NCBI RefSeq assembly: GCF_042680125.1
Contig: NZ_JBHTNY010000034.1
Direction: 5' to 3' (one strand)
DNA length: 64,000 bases
Source of the DNA: Robinsoniella peoriensis
Lineage (GTDB): Bacteria > Bacillota > Clostridia > Lachnospirales > Lachnospiraceae
The notes under the pieces were generated by a model. That model worked only from the letters and a program-made list of their open reading frames with translations. It searched no databases and was not told the origin of the DNA. Shown in pieces: positions 1 through 8,810 of this stretch. How positions within the stretch are numbered: position 1 is the first letter of the stretch; each line of letters starts with the position of its first letter. Position numbers and translations under genes: made by a program.

Positions 1-208
1 TCAGCCATGTTTTGAAATAACCCGGATTTTTTAAACTTCCTATATGTTCGTATGCCGACAGAACACTGTCTGCTATGGCATCAGCCACATCCTCCTCATT
101 CATAAAAAACCCTTTTGCAACCTTATACATACTGCTTTTACTCTGCTCAATTAGGGTCACAAAGGCATCTGCATCACCTCTTTGTGCCTTTTTCACTAGA
201 AAATCCAA
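1..208 (-). CDS. RNA polymerase sigma-70 family (ECF-like) factor, N-terminal fragment
   Basis: The reverse strand encodes 69 residues before the window edge cuts the gene. The peptide begins LDFLVKKAQRGDADAFVTLI and continues to YFKTWL, matching region 2.1-2.2 of ECF-type sigma factors: the KKAQxGDxxAF start, the MYKVAKGFFMNEEDVADAI core and the LKNPGYFKTWL segment. The likely start is TTG at 208, preceded at 6 nt by AAAGGGGGT (215-223). A GTG four codons later (196) is possible but lacks a ribosome site. Region 4 and any anti-sigma partner lie outside the window. The family call is secure; which regulon it serves cannot be told. Confidence 0.8.
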   Translation of the reverse strand, partial: MDFLVKKAQRGDADAFVTLIEQSKSSMYKVAKGFFMNEEDVADAIADSVLSAYEHIGSLKNPGYFKTWL

Positions 209-515
209 ATTTTTACCCCCTTTCTGCGTTTTCAATGTTCTGAATTATTGGTTCCTATATATTAGATGGGGATTGGGGCAGATATTGTGCATAAAAATAA
301 TATTTTATTTTGGATAAGAAAATGGGAGGAGCCATTTTTTCACGCTTTCGTACAACAGCGAACAATAGTTGCTTTTCGCCAATCGCGTCCAGCATGCCAC
401 ACACCCAGGGTCTCATCATGCTGAGAAAACCAGCTTTGTATCAACGAATGCTATCTCGGAAAGAGAAGGGGGCGGACAGCTACAAAGCGTCCCCTTCCTA
501 GCTATTGTTATATAC
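209..515. other. Intergenic region with a dispersed repeat, no gene
   Basis: No convincing coding region is seen. Bases 457-477 are identical over 21 nt to 63917-63937 near the other end of the window, and 480-491 read GACGCTTTGTAG on the minus strand, another part of the same repeat family. The left part (about 224-330) must contain the promoter of the leftward sigma-factor gene; only a possible -10 (TAATAT, minus strand, near 260) was seen. Confidence 0.5.
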
Positions 516-557
516 AAAAAAATCCCGTACCATGACCATCCCCTCATGATACGGAAT
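516..557 (-). terminator. Intrinsic terminator of the GH42 gene
   Basis: On the minus strand ATTCCGTATCATGA (544-557) pairs with TCATGGTACGGGAT (522-535), leaving an 8-nt loop, and is followed by a run of T (516-522). It lies about 35 nt past the stop codon of the beta-galactosidase gene. Confidence 0.85.
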
Positions 558-592
558 CCACAAACATCTCTTTTATTTTTACATATATTTCA

Positions 593-2614
593 TTATTTCT
601 TCAACACAACCGTACCAAACGGATCAATCCCTCCATCCGCTTCCCAATTACCTGCTAACACCGTAAACCCATCCGGCAGTTCCAGATTCACACTCTCAGA
701 ATTAAAATTCTGCACAAACAGATACACTGACGTATCCGAGCTGCGGGCAGAAATCTCAATTCCTTTTGGTACTTTCTTCATAAACTTTGTAAGCTTCACT
801 TCTTCCCCGATGTGGCTGCATAATTCACTGCAGAAATCCTGCTCAGCGTCCGTACACACATAGTAGGCTTTGCCTTTACCGAACTGGTTGCAGGTCAGTG
901 CCGGATAACCTTTATAGAAATCCTGTTCGTATACAGCCAGTACTTCAGCAGTTGACACTTTTACCAGGTCGCATAGATGTCGGCACTCATAAGTGCCTTC
1001 CCCCAGAGTTTCTTTTTGCCCGGTTATCTGAATCCGATTCGTTTCATGATCATACAACCCGTCAATTTCCATACTGCGCAGTCCCAGTACATCCATCAAT
1101 CCATAAGGTGTGCCGCCAAGATAACACCGGTCTGTTTCATCTACAATTCCGGACCAGAAAGTCATGATAAAATGACCGCCATTTTCCACAAATCTGCGGA
1201 TTTTATCCGCAAAGTCTTCCCTGTACAGATAGAGCATTGGTGCTGCTACCACTTTATAACCGTCCAGATTCCGCCCGCTGCCGATTACGTCCACATTTAC
1301 TCCCTGTTCCCGAAATGCACGGTAATATTTCTGAACGGTTTCTTTATAATAAAGCCCCTGGTTCCTGGGACCCTGGGCATCTTCCATCGCCCATTTATTT
1401 TCCCAGTCATAGATAACCGCTGCTTCGGAAACTGTATCCGTACTGCAGGTTTCCTTGATTTCTTCCAGTGTGTTTCCCACATCTGTCACCTCACGGAACA
1501 CTCTGGTATCATTCCCGCCATAATGATCAATCACGGCACCATGAAATTTCTCGGATGCCCCGCGGCTCTGACGGATCTGGAAATAAAGCACGCTGTCCGA
1601 ACCATGGGCAACTGACTGAAGTGACGAGAGCTGATGCATCCCTGGTTTTTTCAGTTTGCTCACCTTCTGCCAGTTGGTTGCACTGGGACAGGACTCCATC
1701 AATAAAAATGGTTTCTTTTGCACACAGCGCAGCAGATCGTGCATCATCGCAGTATCCATGGCGGTTACAGATTCATCTGCCTTATGCCATGTAGGGTAAG
1801 AATCCCAGGAAAGGACATCCACTACGTCGTTAAACTTAGCATAATCCAGTTCATTATAATAGTACATACAATTAACTGTTGTAGGAATCTTTGAACCTGT
1901 CTGACGGATTGCCGCCGCCTCCGCTTTTATGAAATCGATAGTCTGATGGGTAACGAACCGCTTCCAGTCCAGATTCAGTCCATGAAGCTGCATCTCTCCC
2001 CTTGGTGAAGGGCTTTCGATCTGGTCAAAATCCTGATAAATATGGCTCCAAAAGGTAGTGCTCCACCGGCGGTTTAATTCATCGATTGTCTTATATTTAT
2101 CCTGAAGCCAGTTTCTAAATGCTTCCTGGCAGAGCGGACAGTGGCAGTCCCCTCCATATTCGTTTGATAAATGCCACAGTATCACACCGGGATGAGCACC
2201 GAAGCGTTTTCCCAGTTCCTGATTCATGATACTTACTTTTTCACGGTAAACCGGGGACGTGTAGCAGTGATTGTGGCGTCCGCCAAACAGATTGCGCTGA
2301 CGGTTCCCATCCACCCTGAGTACCTCGGGATATTTGTCTGCCATCCATTTGGGCCTTGCGCCGGAAGGAGTTGCCAGAATAACACTGATTCCATTCTCAT
2401 ACAAGCGGTCAATGATATCCTCCATCCACTGAAAATGGAAGACGCCTTCTTCCGGTTCCAGTACCGCCCAGGAAAATACTCCCAGGGTAACGGTATTTAT
2501 CTTCGCTTCCTTCATATACTCAATGTCTTTTTCCAGAATCCCTGGATCGTCCAGCCACTGTTCCGGGTTGTAGTCCCCGCCATGCAAAAGTCCTTCTATG
2601 TTAAAATTCATCAA
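593..2614 (-). CDS. GH42 beta-galactosidase
   Basis: A 673-residue cytoplasmic enzyme (no signal peptide) that should hydrolyse terminal beta-galactosides. The GH42 pattern is clear: an N-terminal TIM barrel starting with the GGDYNPEQW motif, acid/base Glu152 in SNEYGG, nucleophile Glu307 in LLMESCPS, and four cysteines for structural zinc (Cys117, Cys157, Cys159, Cys162), followed by the trimerisation domain from about residue 390. Length is normal for the family. It is a single-gene unit between its own terminator (516-557) and an AT-rich upstream region, and is not joined to a transporter. The substrate (lactose, galacto-oligosaccharide or plant galactan) cannot be read from sequence. Confidence 0.93.
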   Translation of the reverse strand: MMNFNIEGLLHGGDYNPEQWLDDPGILEKDIEYMKEAKINTVTLGVFSWAVLEPEEGVFHFQWMEDIIDRLYENGISVILATPSGARPKWMADKYPEVLRVDGNRQRNLFGGRHNHCYTSPVYREKVSIMNQELGKRFGAHPGVILWHLSNEYGGDCHCPLCQEAFRNWLQDKYKTIDELNRRWSTTFWSHIYQDFDQIESPSPRGEMQLHGLNLDWKRFVTHQTIDFIKAEAAAIRQTGSKIPTTVNCMYYYNELDYAKFNDVVDVLSWDSYPTWHKADESVTAMDTAMMHDLLRCVQKKPFLLMESCPSATNWQKVSKLKKPGMHQLSSLQSVAHGSDSVLYFQIRQSRGASEKFHGAVIDHYGGNDTRVFREVTDVGNTLEEIKETCSTDTVSEAAVIYDWENKWAMEDAQGPRNQGLYYKETVQKYYRAFREQGVNVDVIGSGRNLDGYKVVAAPMLYLYREDFADKIRRFVENGGHFIMTFWSGIVDETDRCYLGGTPYGLMDVLGLRSMEIDGLYDHETNRIQITGQKETLGEGTYECRHLCDLVKVSTAEVLAVYEQDFYKGYPALTCNQFGKGKAYYVCTDAEQDFCSELCSHIGEEVKLTKFMKKVPKGIEISARSSDTSVYLFVQNFNSESVNLELPDGFTVLAGNWEADGGIDPFGTVVLKK

Positions 2615-2708
2615 TTTTATTCCCCTTCCTTTGTATGTAATGTCTAAAACAATATTAACCTTAGATACATGGAAGCGTCAATACATTTTTTTATCGTCAC
2701 GTTTATAC

Positions 2709-2766
2709 ATTTTTATTATTCTATTTTTATTAATCCATTTTTATTATTCCATTTTTATGTTATTCC
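2709..2766. repeat. AT-rich 14-bp tandem repeat
   Basis: Three units of ATTTTTATTATTCC type (2709-2722, 2723-2736, 2737-2750) and a 16-nt fourth unit (2751-2766) lie head to tail between the end of the exported-protein gene and the upstream region of the GH42 gene. No function is evident. Confidence 0.7.
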
Positions 2767-2770
2767 ATTA

Positions 2771-3970
2771 TTACTGTAACCGGTAAACATAATTGGGCAT
2801 CACATTGTGTTCATCCGGAACGATTGCATTTGCTGCATACTGCACCTTTCCCCCGCCCAATTCCCGCAGCGTCAGCTCATGGGTAAACGCCCGGTCATTA
2901 CTTTTCTCCAGACAGATCACATCTATGGTTAGCGTTACCGTACCATCTGAATTTTTTTTCACCGCTGTTACATCCGGGTCCATATAAGGCATTGCAACAC
3001 AATTATTGTTGGAGCGAATTTCCTGCCAGGGATAAGCATCTTTCTTTTGTTCAAACATCGCAGCTTTTCGCAGATCTTCCTTTGTAATGGAAAAGTAACT
3101 CTGAATGACGTTTTCAAATAAATCAGCAGGAATGTACCTGTTTTCATTTGATGGATCAATGGGAAACTGGTCTTTTTCCAGCCGTTTGCCTTCTTTTAAA
3201 TTATATAAGTTTTCAAACAGGTCATTAAAGCTCAGCTTTGAATAATCCGTCTCTGACCAATTGCTGATCATCAGATTATTACCTCCATAATTGATGGGTT
3301 CCACATATTTTTTCTGATAGGACAGACACTTTTCATCCACTTGTTTTACACGGATCATGCGGTATCCATTTCCACTCGCCCAGACTGCATAATCATCCCG
3401 GAAAATAAAGTTTTCTTTCTCCGTAAATTTCCATTCCGAGAGAGGTGTTATTTTCATCTCATATACGTCAGGATTCCCTTCTAAATCCAGATTGACAGAA
3501 GCAGATAACAGATATTTTCCGGTGTGGTCCATATAGAATTCATAGCGGTAAAACCCTCCATTCTGCCGTATGCGGTAAATGGTAACAGATGCAGCTTCTC
3601 TCTTTTGGATCTTTTCCCAGAAGCTATAAAACGCTTCGGTATTTTCCAGACTGCACCTGCCAGCAGTATCGCTTACAGTAATTCCTCTTTTGCCAATCTT
3701 CTTTACGATTTCACCGACAGCCTCTTCTGAAATCTGCTTATCTGCCTGAACAATATCAGACGGCTGTTTATCCGTATTAAGATAGGTTTCTTTATAAATG
3801 CCGGCAACCTCCAGACACTCTTCCTTCACCCGGTCTGAGACTTCCTTAGAGATACTTCCCTCCATATTCTGAGCCAGAAGATACTCTCCCTTCTGATTTG
3901 GTGCGGCATAAAAGACACCTATCATAACCATACAGCATAAAATTCCGGTTACAATTACTATCTTTTTCAT
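2771..3970 (-). CDS. Exported or membrane-anchored protein of unknown function, PBP operon
   Basis: A 399-residue protein with an N-terminal hydrophobic segment (residues 4-24, IVIVTGILCCMVMIGVFYAA) after KK, so it is either secreted or anchored outside the membrane; no lipobox cysteine was identified. The rest is soluble, beta-rich by appearance, with a conserved-looking C-terminal part (about 235-399) that resembles uncharacterised Lachnospiraceae exported proteins. I do not recognise a named domain with certainty. It lies 39 bp downstream of the penicillin-binding protein gene on the same strand and is probably co-transcribed, so a role at the cell wall or in beta-lactam response is an inference from position only. 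Confidence 0.7.
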   Translation of the reverse strand: MKKIVIVTGILCCMVMIGVFYAAPNQKGEYLLAQNMEGSISKEVSDRVKEECLEVAGIYKETYLNTDKQPSDIVQADKQISEEAVGEIVKKIGKRGITVSDTAGRCSLENTEAFYSFWEKIQKREAASVTIYRIRQNGGFYRYEFYMDHTGKYLLSASVNLDLEGNPDVYEMKITPLSEWKFTEKENFIFRDDYAVWASGNGYRMIRVKQVDEKCLSYQKKYVEPINYGGNNLMISNWSETDYSKLSFNDLFENLYNLKEGKRLEKDQFPIDPSNENRYIPADLFENVIQSYFSITKEDLRKAAMFEQKKDAYPWQEIRSNNNCVAMPYMDPDVTAVKKNSDGTVTLTIDVICLEKSNDRAFTHELTLRELGGGKVQYAANAIVPDEHNVMPNYVYRLQ

Positions 3971-4009
3971 CCGGTCTTTCTCCTTCCATCGGTATTCCTA
4001 ATATTCTTT

Positions 4010-6145
4010 TTATTCTGCTGAAAAATAATAATCCAAAACAATCTTATCCTTCTCCACAACATAGGTGCTGCCACCGGTTTCTTTTACATCTTCCACCATG
4101 CTGATTAACAGGACGGGCTTACTGGAAGCAGGCTCCGGAGTCAATACACCAAACCATCCCAGTTCCGTACCTGTCGTATCAGATACGTCTGCCTTGATTT
4201 CCGCAGTTCCTGTTTTCCCTGCTAAAATAGTGGAATCCATTTTTGCTGCCCTGCCTGTGCCTTCCGGCGAGGATATTACTTTTTCCATAGCGTTTTCCAC
4301 CCTGTCCGCCGTTTCCTTTGAAAATGCCTGGGGAAGCCACACCTGAGGCTCTGGTGAATCCTTGTACTGAAGATAAGGCTTTATGACATTTCCATCATTA
4401 CAAAATGCCGTATACAATGCCGCAAGATGCAGCGGGTTAATTAAAATCTGTCCCTGGCCATAGCCGCTGTCGGCAAGCAGTACCTCTGATTCTATTTTCT
4501 CTGTATTGGAATACTGGGATTGTGCCATGGTAATCTCAAAAGGCATTTCCTGGTTAAATCCCAGTTTGTCCAGCTGGCTTTCCAACTGATCTGCCCCAAT
4601 CTTAAGTGCTGCTTTTGCAAAATATATATTATCGGAATAGATCATTGCATTTTCTAATGTGACTGGTTCATATGCATGTAAAGTAGTTACATGATAATCT
4701 CCCCAGCTTGTGTCTTTCTGCCAGCTAAGCCCTTCATTTCCAAAGTCCTCATCCGGGTTAATTGCCCCTGTATCCAGCCCTATTCCGGCGATTACCGGCT
4801 TAAAGGATGAACCCGGGCAAAGTACCTGACGGAACCGGTTATACAAAGGATTCCTTTTATCGCCGTTTAATTCCTTCCACTTCTTATCCGACATGCCTTT
4901 TATGAAATCATTACTGTCAAAAGTCGGCGTGCTGACAAGGGCCAGCACCTCCCCGGTATACGGATTCATTGCAACAGAACAGCTTTTGTCATCTTTAAAT
5001 TGCTCATACAGACTTTCCTGAAGCCCGGCATCAATCGTCAGCCTAATATTTTCTCCGTCTTTTTTTGGTATGGATGCAATCACCGCTTTCGTCTTCCCGT
5101 TTTCATTTTCAATTACAATCTCATATCCGTCCTGACCCTTTAATTCTTTTTCATACAAGCCTTCCATTCCGCTTTTTCCAATTACACTGTTTTCACTGTA
5201 TCCTTCATTCGGGTGTGCTTCCAGGTCTTCAGCCGTTACATTCTGAATATATCCGGTCAAATGGGATGCCCCTTTTCCAAGAGGATAACTTCTCACAATC
5301 GTATCCGATATCATAACCCCGGGTATCGTAATCAGTTCATCCTGAACCTCTTTATTTTTCATAGCCTGATCCGGCGGGGAAGCAGACATCAGATCCGTCT
5401 CTAACACCTTATCCAATACGGCAATCGGTACCAGTGAATCTCCTTTTACCCAGGTCGCATCCAGCTTTGTCTTGATGGATTCCACGGTAGTATCCAGAAG
5501 TTTTGCCAGCCTGATCAGATCATTGCCGGCATCTTCACTCATTTTTCCTGGTACCAGTCCTATGGATACAGCTGTTCCTTCCCCTGCAAGCATTTTTCCA
5601 TTTCTGTCTGTGATCTCTCCACGTCTGCTTTCCACTACAGATACCCTTACCTTATCCTTCGCCGTCAGCTCTGGGAAAATCAGGCTGTCATTCCATTCCA
5701 GTACATATCCCCTCCCCTGCTCTTTGGTAAATACCGCCTGGTTTTCAAACTGCACTTCTCCGGCAGAGCTCTTCATAGCCTGTTGATAACTCACAGTTAC
5801 CTGCCCCTGGTCTTCCTCCGTATCCAGTATGCTGACCCTGATATCCTCTGCTTCCATTCCCTGATAAATATTTTTATTCCTTTCCGTAAAATATTTTTCG
5901 GAATAGCTCTCTTTGCTTTGCCCGCTTATCATGCTGTACATGGTTTGATATTCTGATTTCTCTATATAGGACATATATTTCTGAAGCAGTTGATCAGGCT
6001 CTTCTCCCTTGCCGGTTAATTGCTTCAAAAGAGATTCCGGTCCCTTATATCCCTGTGATCTTAGATACATATATCCCGTTGTGATAATCACTCCGGCCAC
6101 AACAACAGCCAAAAACGCAATGACAGCGATATTGTTTTTCTTCAT
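4010..6145 (-). CDS. Class B penicillin-binding protein, MecA/PBP2a-like transpeptidase
   Basis: A 711-residue membrane-anchored D,D-transpeptidase that cross-links peptidoglycan. Order of parts: cytoplasmic tail and one membrane segment (5-27), an NTF2-like MecA N-terminal domain (about 45-155), a dimerisation domain (about 165-345, with RGEITDRNGKMLA), and a transpeptidase domain (about 370-705). Active-site motifs are intact: Ser446-x-x-Lys449 in PGSSFKP, Ser504-Asp-Asn506, and Lys644-Thr-Gly646. The NTF2-like domain places it with low-affinity PBPs such as PBP2a and PBP3 of enterococci, so reduced beta-lactam affinity is possible but not shown. A ribosome site AAGGAGGA precedes the ATG. 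Its promoter holds BlaI/MecI-type operators. Confidence 0.93.
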   Translation of the reverse strand: MKKNNIAVIAFLAVVVAGVIITTGYMYLRSQGYKGPESLLKQLTGKGEEPDQLLQKYMSYIEKSEYQTMYSMISGQSKESYSEKYFTERNKNIYQGMEAEDIRVSILDTEEDQGQVTVSYQQAMKSSAGEVQFENQAVFTKEQGRGYVLEWNDSLIFPELTAKDKVRVSVVESRRGEITDRNGKMLAGEGTAVSIGLVPGKMSEDAGNDLIRLAKLLDTTVESIKTKLDATWVKGDSLVPIAVLDKVLETDLMSASPPDQAMKNKEVQDELITIPGVMISDTIVRSYPLGKGASHLTGYIQNVTAEDLEAHPNEGYSENSVIGKSGMEGLYEKELKGQDGYEIVIENENGKTKAVIASIPKKDGENIRLTIDAGLQESLYEQFKDDKSCSVAMNPYTGEVLALVSTPTFDSNDFIKGMSDKKWKELNGDKRNPLYNRFRQVLCPGSSFKPVIAGIGLDTGAINPDEDFGNEGLSWQKDTSWGDYHVTTLHAYEPVTLENAMIYSDNIYFAKAALKIGADQLESQLDKLGFNQEMPFEITMAQSQYSNTEKIESEVLLADSGYGQGQILINPLHLAALYTAFCNDGNVIKPYLQYKDSPEPQVWLPQAFSKETADRVENAMEKVISSPEGTGRAAKMDSTILAGKTGTAEIKADVSDTTGTELGWFGVLTPEPASSKPVLLISMVEDVKETGGSTYVVEKDKIVLDYYFSAE

Positions 6146-6172
6146 TTCACATCCTCCTTACAATTCATATTT

Positions 6173-6241
6173 ATTACATTTGTAATATTTAATTACAAAA
6201 ATTTTTATTTATATATTACATCTGTAGGATTTTAAAGTCAA
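6173..6241 (-). promoter_or_regulatory. PBP promoter with two BlaI/MecI-type operators
   Basis: On the minus strand a -35 TTGACT (6236-6241) and a -10 TAATAT (6213-6218) are separated by 17 bp. The core TACA-nn-TGTA occurs twice: 6217-6226 between -35 and -10, overlapping the -10, and 6175-6184 in the untranslated leader, 42 bp apart centre to centre (four helical turns). TTACAnnTGTAA is the established core of the staphylococcal bla and mec operators bound by BlaI/MecI. No blaI or blaR1 gene is visible in the window, so the repressor would act from elsewhere. Confidence 0.8.
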
Positions 6242-6448
6242 GTACTTTTCTCATTTACCATGATATTCATAACCCAAAATAAAACCTTTAAATTTTGTCA
6301 TGATTTCATGTCCGCCCAGGGTCTTCCACTTTACAATACACAAGCAGATTAAAAGCAGATTTGTCTTTTATGCCATACCTGCCACGTTAAATTATGCCGG
6401 AAATGTCCGTACTTTCTTCAATAAAGAGTTTAAAACACATACAAAATC

Positions 6449-6496
6449 TGCATTTCAATACAAATCTGATCCGTATTTTATAAAATCATATATAAT
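6449..6496 (+). promoter_or_regulatory. Promoter A with TGCATTTCAATACA box
   Basis: TGCATTTCAATACA (6449-6462) is followed after exactly 28 nt by TATAAT (6491-6496), 80 nt before the first lipoprotein gene. There is no TTGACA-like -35. The same box and spacing recur at 7543, 8682, 9818 and 10502, which suggests a common activator. Confidence 0.7.
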
Positions 6497-6575
6497 GATA
6501 ATTATGTTTCTATTTCTAAAAGGAAAACTATAGAAAAACCGATTAAAAGTCTAAACAACATCAAAAGGAGAGAAT

Positions 6576-7466
6576 ATGAAAAAGAACTTATGGAAATACG
6601 GCTGTACTCTATTAGCAGGCAGTATCCTGATTCTAAACATAACAGGATGCGGAAAGGTAACTGCAGAATCACTTATGAACTCCATGTCAGAAAACATGTC
6701 AAAAGTAAATGATTATAAAATTGATATGTCGGCAGATCTAAACGCCAGCGGATCCATGAGCGGAGTTACGCTGGATGTCCAGGCAGGTCTGGATATAGCA
6801 CTTCAGCTAAATGTGAAGCCACAGATACTGTATGCTGATGGTAATATTTGGTTCAAAACACTGGGTATGGAGCAGAAAATAGATGTTGCGTCTTACTCCA
6901 TGAAAGAAGATCCGGATATCATCAATTATTTTCAAATCGGAAAATCAGAATGGAAAAGGAACACCATTACCAATCCGGAAAATGACCCTGACGTAAATAT
7001 ATATAATGAACTCACAGATTTGTCGGTTAATTTAGAACTGGAGGATCATACATCCCAGCTGGAAGACATAGAATGTTACAAACTCAAAGGTCTTTTAGAT
7101 ACGAATGCCTTGCGTAAAATGGCAGATTCACTATATGATCAGTTCGATGAAGCTGCCAATATTTATAAAGATGTTAACTGGGCGGAAATCGAAATACCTA
7201 TAGAATTCTACGTTTCCAAAAAAGAAAAAATGCCGGTTAAAATAAGTGTGGAGTTAAAACCATTATTGATGGGTCTGATGAAATCTATTGATGACCAGAA
7301 AGACCTAAGCATAAACTGTGATCATTTAACATTAAACTTTATTTATAGTTCTTTCGGAGAAATTGGTACGATTTCCCTCCCACAGGAAATTAAAGATATT
7401 CAGACAGAAAAGACTTCGGAAGCCATGAATTCAGAAACAGAAAATATTACAACAAAAACAATATAA
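6576..7466 (+). CDS. Lipoprotein, LppX/LolA-like fold suspected (DUF6612-type), paralogue 1
   Basis: A 296-residue predicted lipoprotein: charged start, hydrophobic core (11-20) and lipobox NITGC with Cys25 as the lipidated residue. The mature part starts with a helix (SLMNSMSENMSKVNDYKIDM) and continues as alternating beta segments, the layout of single-domain LolA/LppX-type lipid-binding lipoproteins; that assignment is by resemblance only. The next gene encodes a close paralogue with the same signal, the same SENMSK helix and the same WAxIxIPxEFYxxKKxxMPVK segment, so they arose by tandem duplication. Ribosome site AAAAGGAGAG. Its promoter box is shared with the paralogue. Confidence 0.8.
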   Translation: MKKNLWKYGCTLLAGSILILNITGCGKVTAESLMNSMSENMSKVNDYKIDMSADLNASGSMSGVTLDVQAGLDIALQLNVKPQILYADGNIWFKTLGMEQKIDVASYSMKEDPDIINYFQIGKSEWKRNTITNPENDPDVNIYNELTDLSVNLELEDHTSQLEDIECYKLKGLLDTNALRKMADSLYDQFDEAANIYKDVNWAEIEIPIEFYVSKKEKMPVKISVELKPLLMGLMKSIDDQKDLSINCDHLTLNFIYSSFGEIGTISLPQEIKDIQTEKTSEAMNSETENITTKTI

Positions 7467-7479
7467 ATTTATGAAAATA

Positions 7480-7508
7480 GCAGAAGGCAAATATGTTCTT
7501 CTGCTTTT
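7480..7508 (+). terminator. Intrinsic terminator after lipoprotein 1
   Basis: GCAGAAG (7480-7486) pairs with CTTCTGC (7498-7504) and is followed by TTTTCT. It lies 13 nt after the stop codon, separating the two paralogous lipoprotein genes into separate transcripts. Confidence 0.75.
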
Positions 7509-7542
7509 CTATCTCTATTTGCACATTTTATGTTATAAAATG

Positions 7543-7590
7543 TGCATTTCAATACACTCCCGATCCGATCACAAATAAATCATATATAAT
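7543..7590 (+). promoter_or_regulatory. Promoter B with TGCATTTCAATACA box
   Basis: The 14-nt box TGCATTTCAATACA (7543-7556) is identical to that of promoter A and again lies 28 nt before TATAAT (7585-7590). The sequence around the -10 (TCATATATAATGA) also matches promoter A, so the whole promoter was duplicated with the gene. Confidence 0.72.
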
Positions 7591-7664
7591 GACTATCATG
7601 TGTTCTTTCTGTCTTAAGAATACAATCACCCATTGAAAAGGGAAAGACAAAGGAGAAAAAAAGT

Positions 7665-8522
7665 ATGAAAAAGAAATTTGTAAGGTATAGCTGTGCTGTA
7701 TTGGGAAGCAGTATTTTGATTTTAAGCGTGACAGGATGCGGTAAAGCAACATCCGAATCACTTCTAAAATCCATGTCCGAAAATATGTCGAAAGCAGAAA
7801 ACTATAAAATAGACATGCTTATGGATTTGAAAGCCGGCGGCACTGTTCAGGGAATTTCGGTCGATGTTACCATGAATATGGATATGGGAATGAAGGTAAA
7901 CACAGATCCCGAAATCATACATGCCGAAGGGAGTATGGCTTTGGGAATGCTTGGTATGGATCAGACATCTCCACTAGAAGTATATACGGTCCGGGACGGT
8001 GATAACACAATTTCGTACACCAAAACAGGGGAAGAGGGCTGGACAAAAGAAGTACAAGAAAATCTGGATAAAAGCCTGAATGCTTATGAATTTAAAGAGT
8101 TTGAAAAACTGGCAGCAAGTCTGGAATTGGAGAAGAATACAACTGATCTGGAAGGTGTTGAATGCTATGCATTAAAAGGTGTACTGGACGGCGAAGCATT
8201 GAGCACAATCCTGGACTCTGCATTAAGTGCAATGAACGATTCTGCGGAGATCATGGGGGATGCAGATTGGGCAGCTATTAAAATTCCGGTAGAATTTTAT
8301 ATTGCAAAAAAAGATTCCATGCCGGTAAAAATGACGCTTGATTTGCAGACTATGATGTTAGAAGCCATGAAATCAGCGGGTGCACAGGAAGATGTAGAAT
8401 TCAACTGTGAATCATGCACTTTTGATCTTAAATTTGGGTCTTTTGGCGAAGTTGAAACCATTACGCTTCCGGATGATGTCAAAAACTCTGCCATAGAAAA
8501 ACCTGCAGACAGCGCAGCTTAA
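7665..8522 (+). CDS. Lipoprotein, LppX/LolA-like fold suspected (DUF6612-type), paralogue 2
   Basis: A 285-residue predicted lipoprotein with lipobox SVTGC (lipidated Cys25). It parallels its upstream neighbour throughout: the same GCGKxTxESLxxSMSENMSK start of the mature chain, an internal EGVECYALKG block matching EDIECYKLKG, and the WAAIKIPVEFYIAKKDSMPVK stretch. The C-terminus ends in a short Ala/Ser-rich tail. Probable role is an envelope lipoprotein that binds a hydrophobic ligand or acts in stress; neither is demonstrated. Ribosome site AAAGGAGAAA before ATG. Expression is expected from promoter B. Confidence 0.8.
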   Translation: MKKKFVRYSCAVLGSSILILSVTGCGKATSESLLKSMSENMSKAENYKIDMLMDLKAGGTVQGISVDVTMNMDMGMKVNTDPEIIHAEGSMALGMLGMDQTSPLEVYTVRDGDNTISYTKTGEEGWTKEVQENLDKSLNAYEFKEFEKLAASLELEKNTTDLEGVECYALKGVLDGEALSTILDSALSAMNDSAEIMGDADWAAIKIPVEFYIAKKDSMPVKMTLDLQTMMLEAMKSAGAQEDVEFNCESCTFDLKFGSFGEVETITLPDDVKNSAIEKPADSAA

Positions 8523-8530
8523 AGCGTATT

Positions 8531-8595
8531 TTTAAACAGATTTTACAAGCTGTACTTTCCATTTACCGGGAAGACGCAGGATGATCTGTTTTAAA
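8531..8595 (+). terminator. Possible terminator stem after lipoprotein 2
   Basis: TTTAAACAGAT (8531-8541) and ATCTGTTTTAAA (8584-8595) form a long-range inverted repeat just after the stop codon, enclosing about 40 nt. The large loop makes this a weak call. Confidence 0.35.
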
Positions 8596-8681
8596 ATGTT
8601 CATTTTCTGTAATCAATGTAACCGCAGCAGATAAAACAGGGTGTAATCTTCACACTTTTATTATTTTGTTACAGAAAAACA

Positions 8682-8728
8682 GCCATTTAGTACAAACATG
8701 TTCTAACTGTTTTTAATTTGTGTATAAT
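8682..8728 (+). promoter_or_regulatory. Promoter E with GCCATTTAGTACA box
   Basis: A diverged copy of the shared box (GCCATTTAGTACA, 8682-8694) lies 28 nt before TATAAT (8723-8728). No gene follows within 500 nt; the transcript would begin near 8735 and run directly into a GC-rich hairpin. Confidence 0.6.
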
Positions 8729-8734
8729 AGTGAT

Positions 8735-8810
8735 TGCTTAGTATTACATGATTCCCATCCCGCAGCTCCCACAAGCTGCGGCGGGTACTCCCAACAATAT
8801 AATATTTTCT
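8735..8810 (+). ncRNA. Candidate small structured RNA E
   Basis: Downstream of promoter E there is no open reading frame but a hairpin: CCGCAGCT (8760-8767) pairs with AGCTGCGG (8774-8781), with flanking CCC and GGG able to extend the stem. Unpaired UCCC motifs lie in front of, in the loop of and after the hairpin (GATTCCC, CTCCCAC, TACTCCC). C-rich UCCC motifs are known in Gram-positive regulatory RNAs, where they pair with Shine-Dalgarno sequences. The 3' end is undefined because no intrinsic terminator follows closely. Confidence 0.4.

Noticed and set aside
369..863. 164-codon plus-strand frame at the left side
   Set aside because: It runs antisense through the GH42 terminator and coding end, and its translation is unlike a protein.
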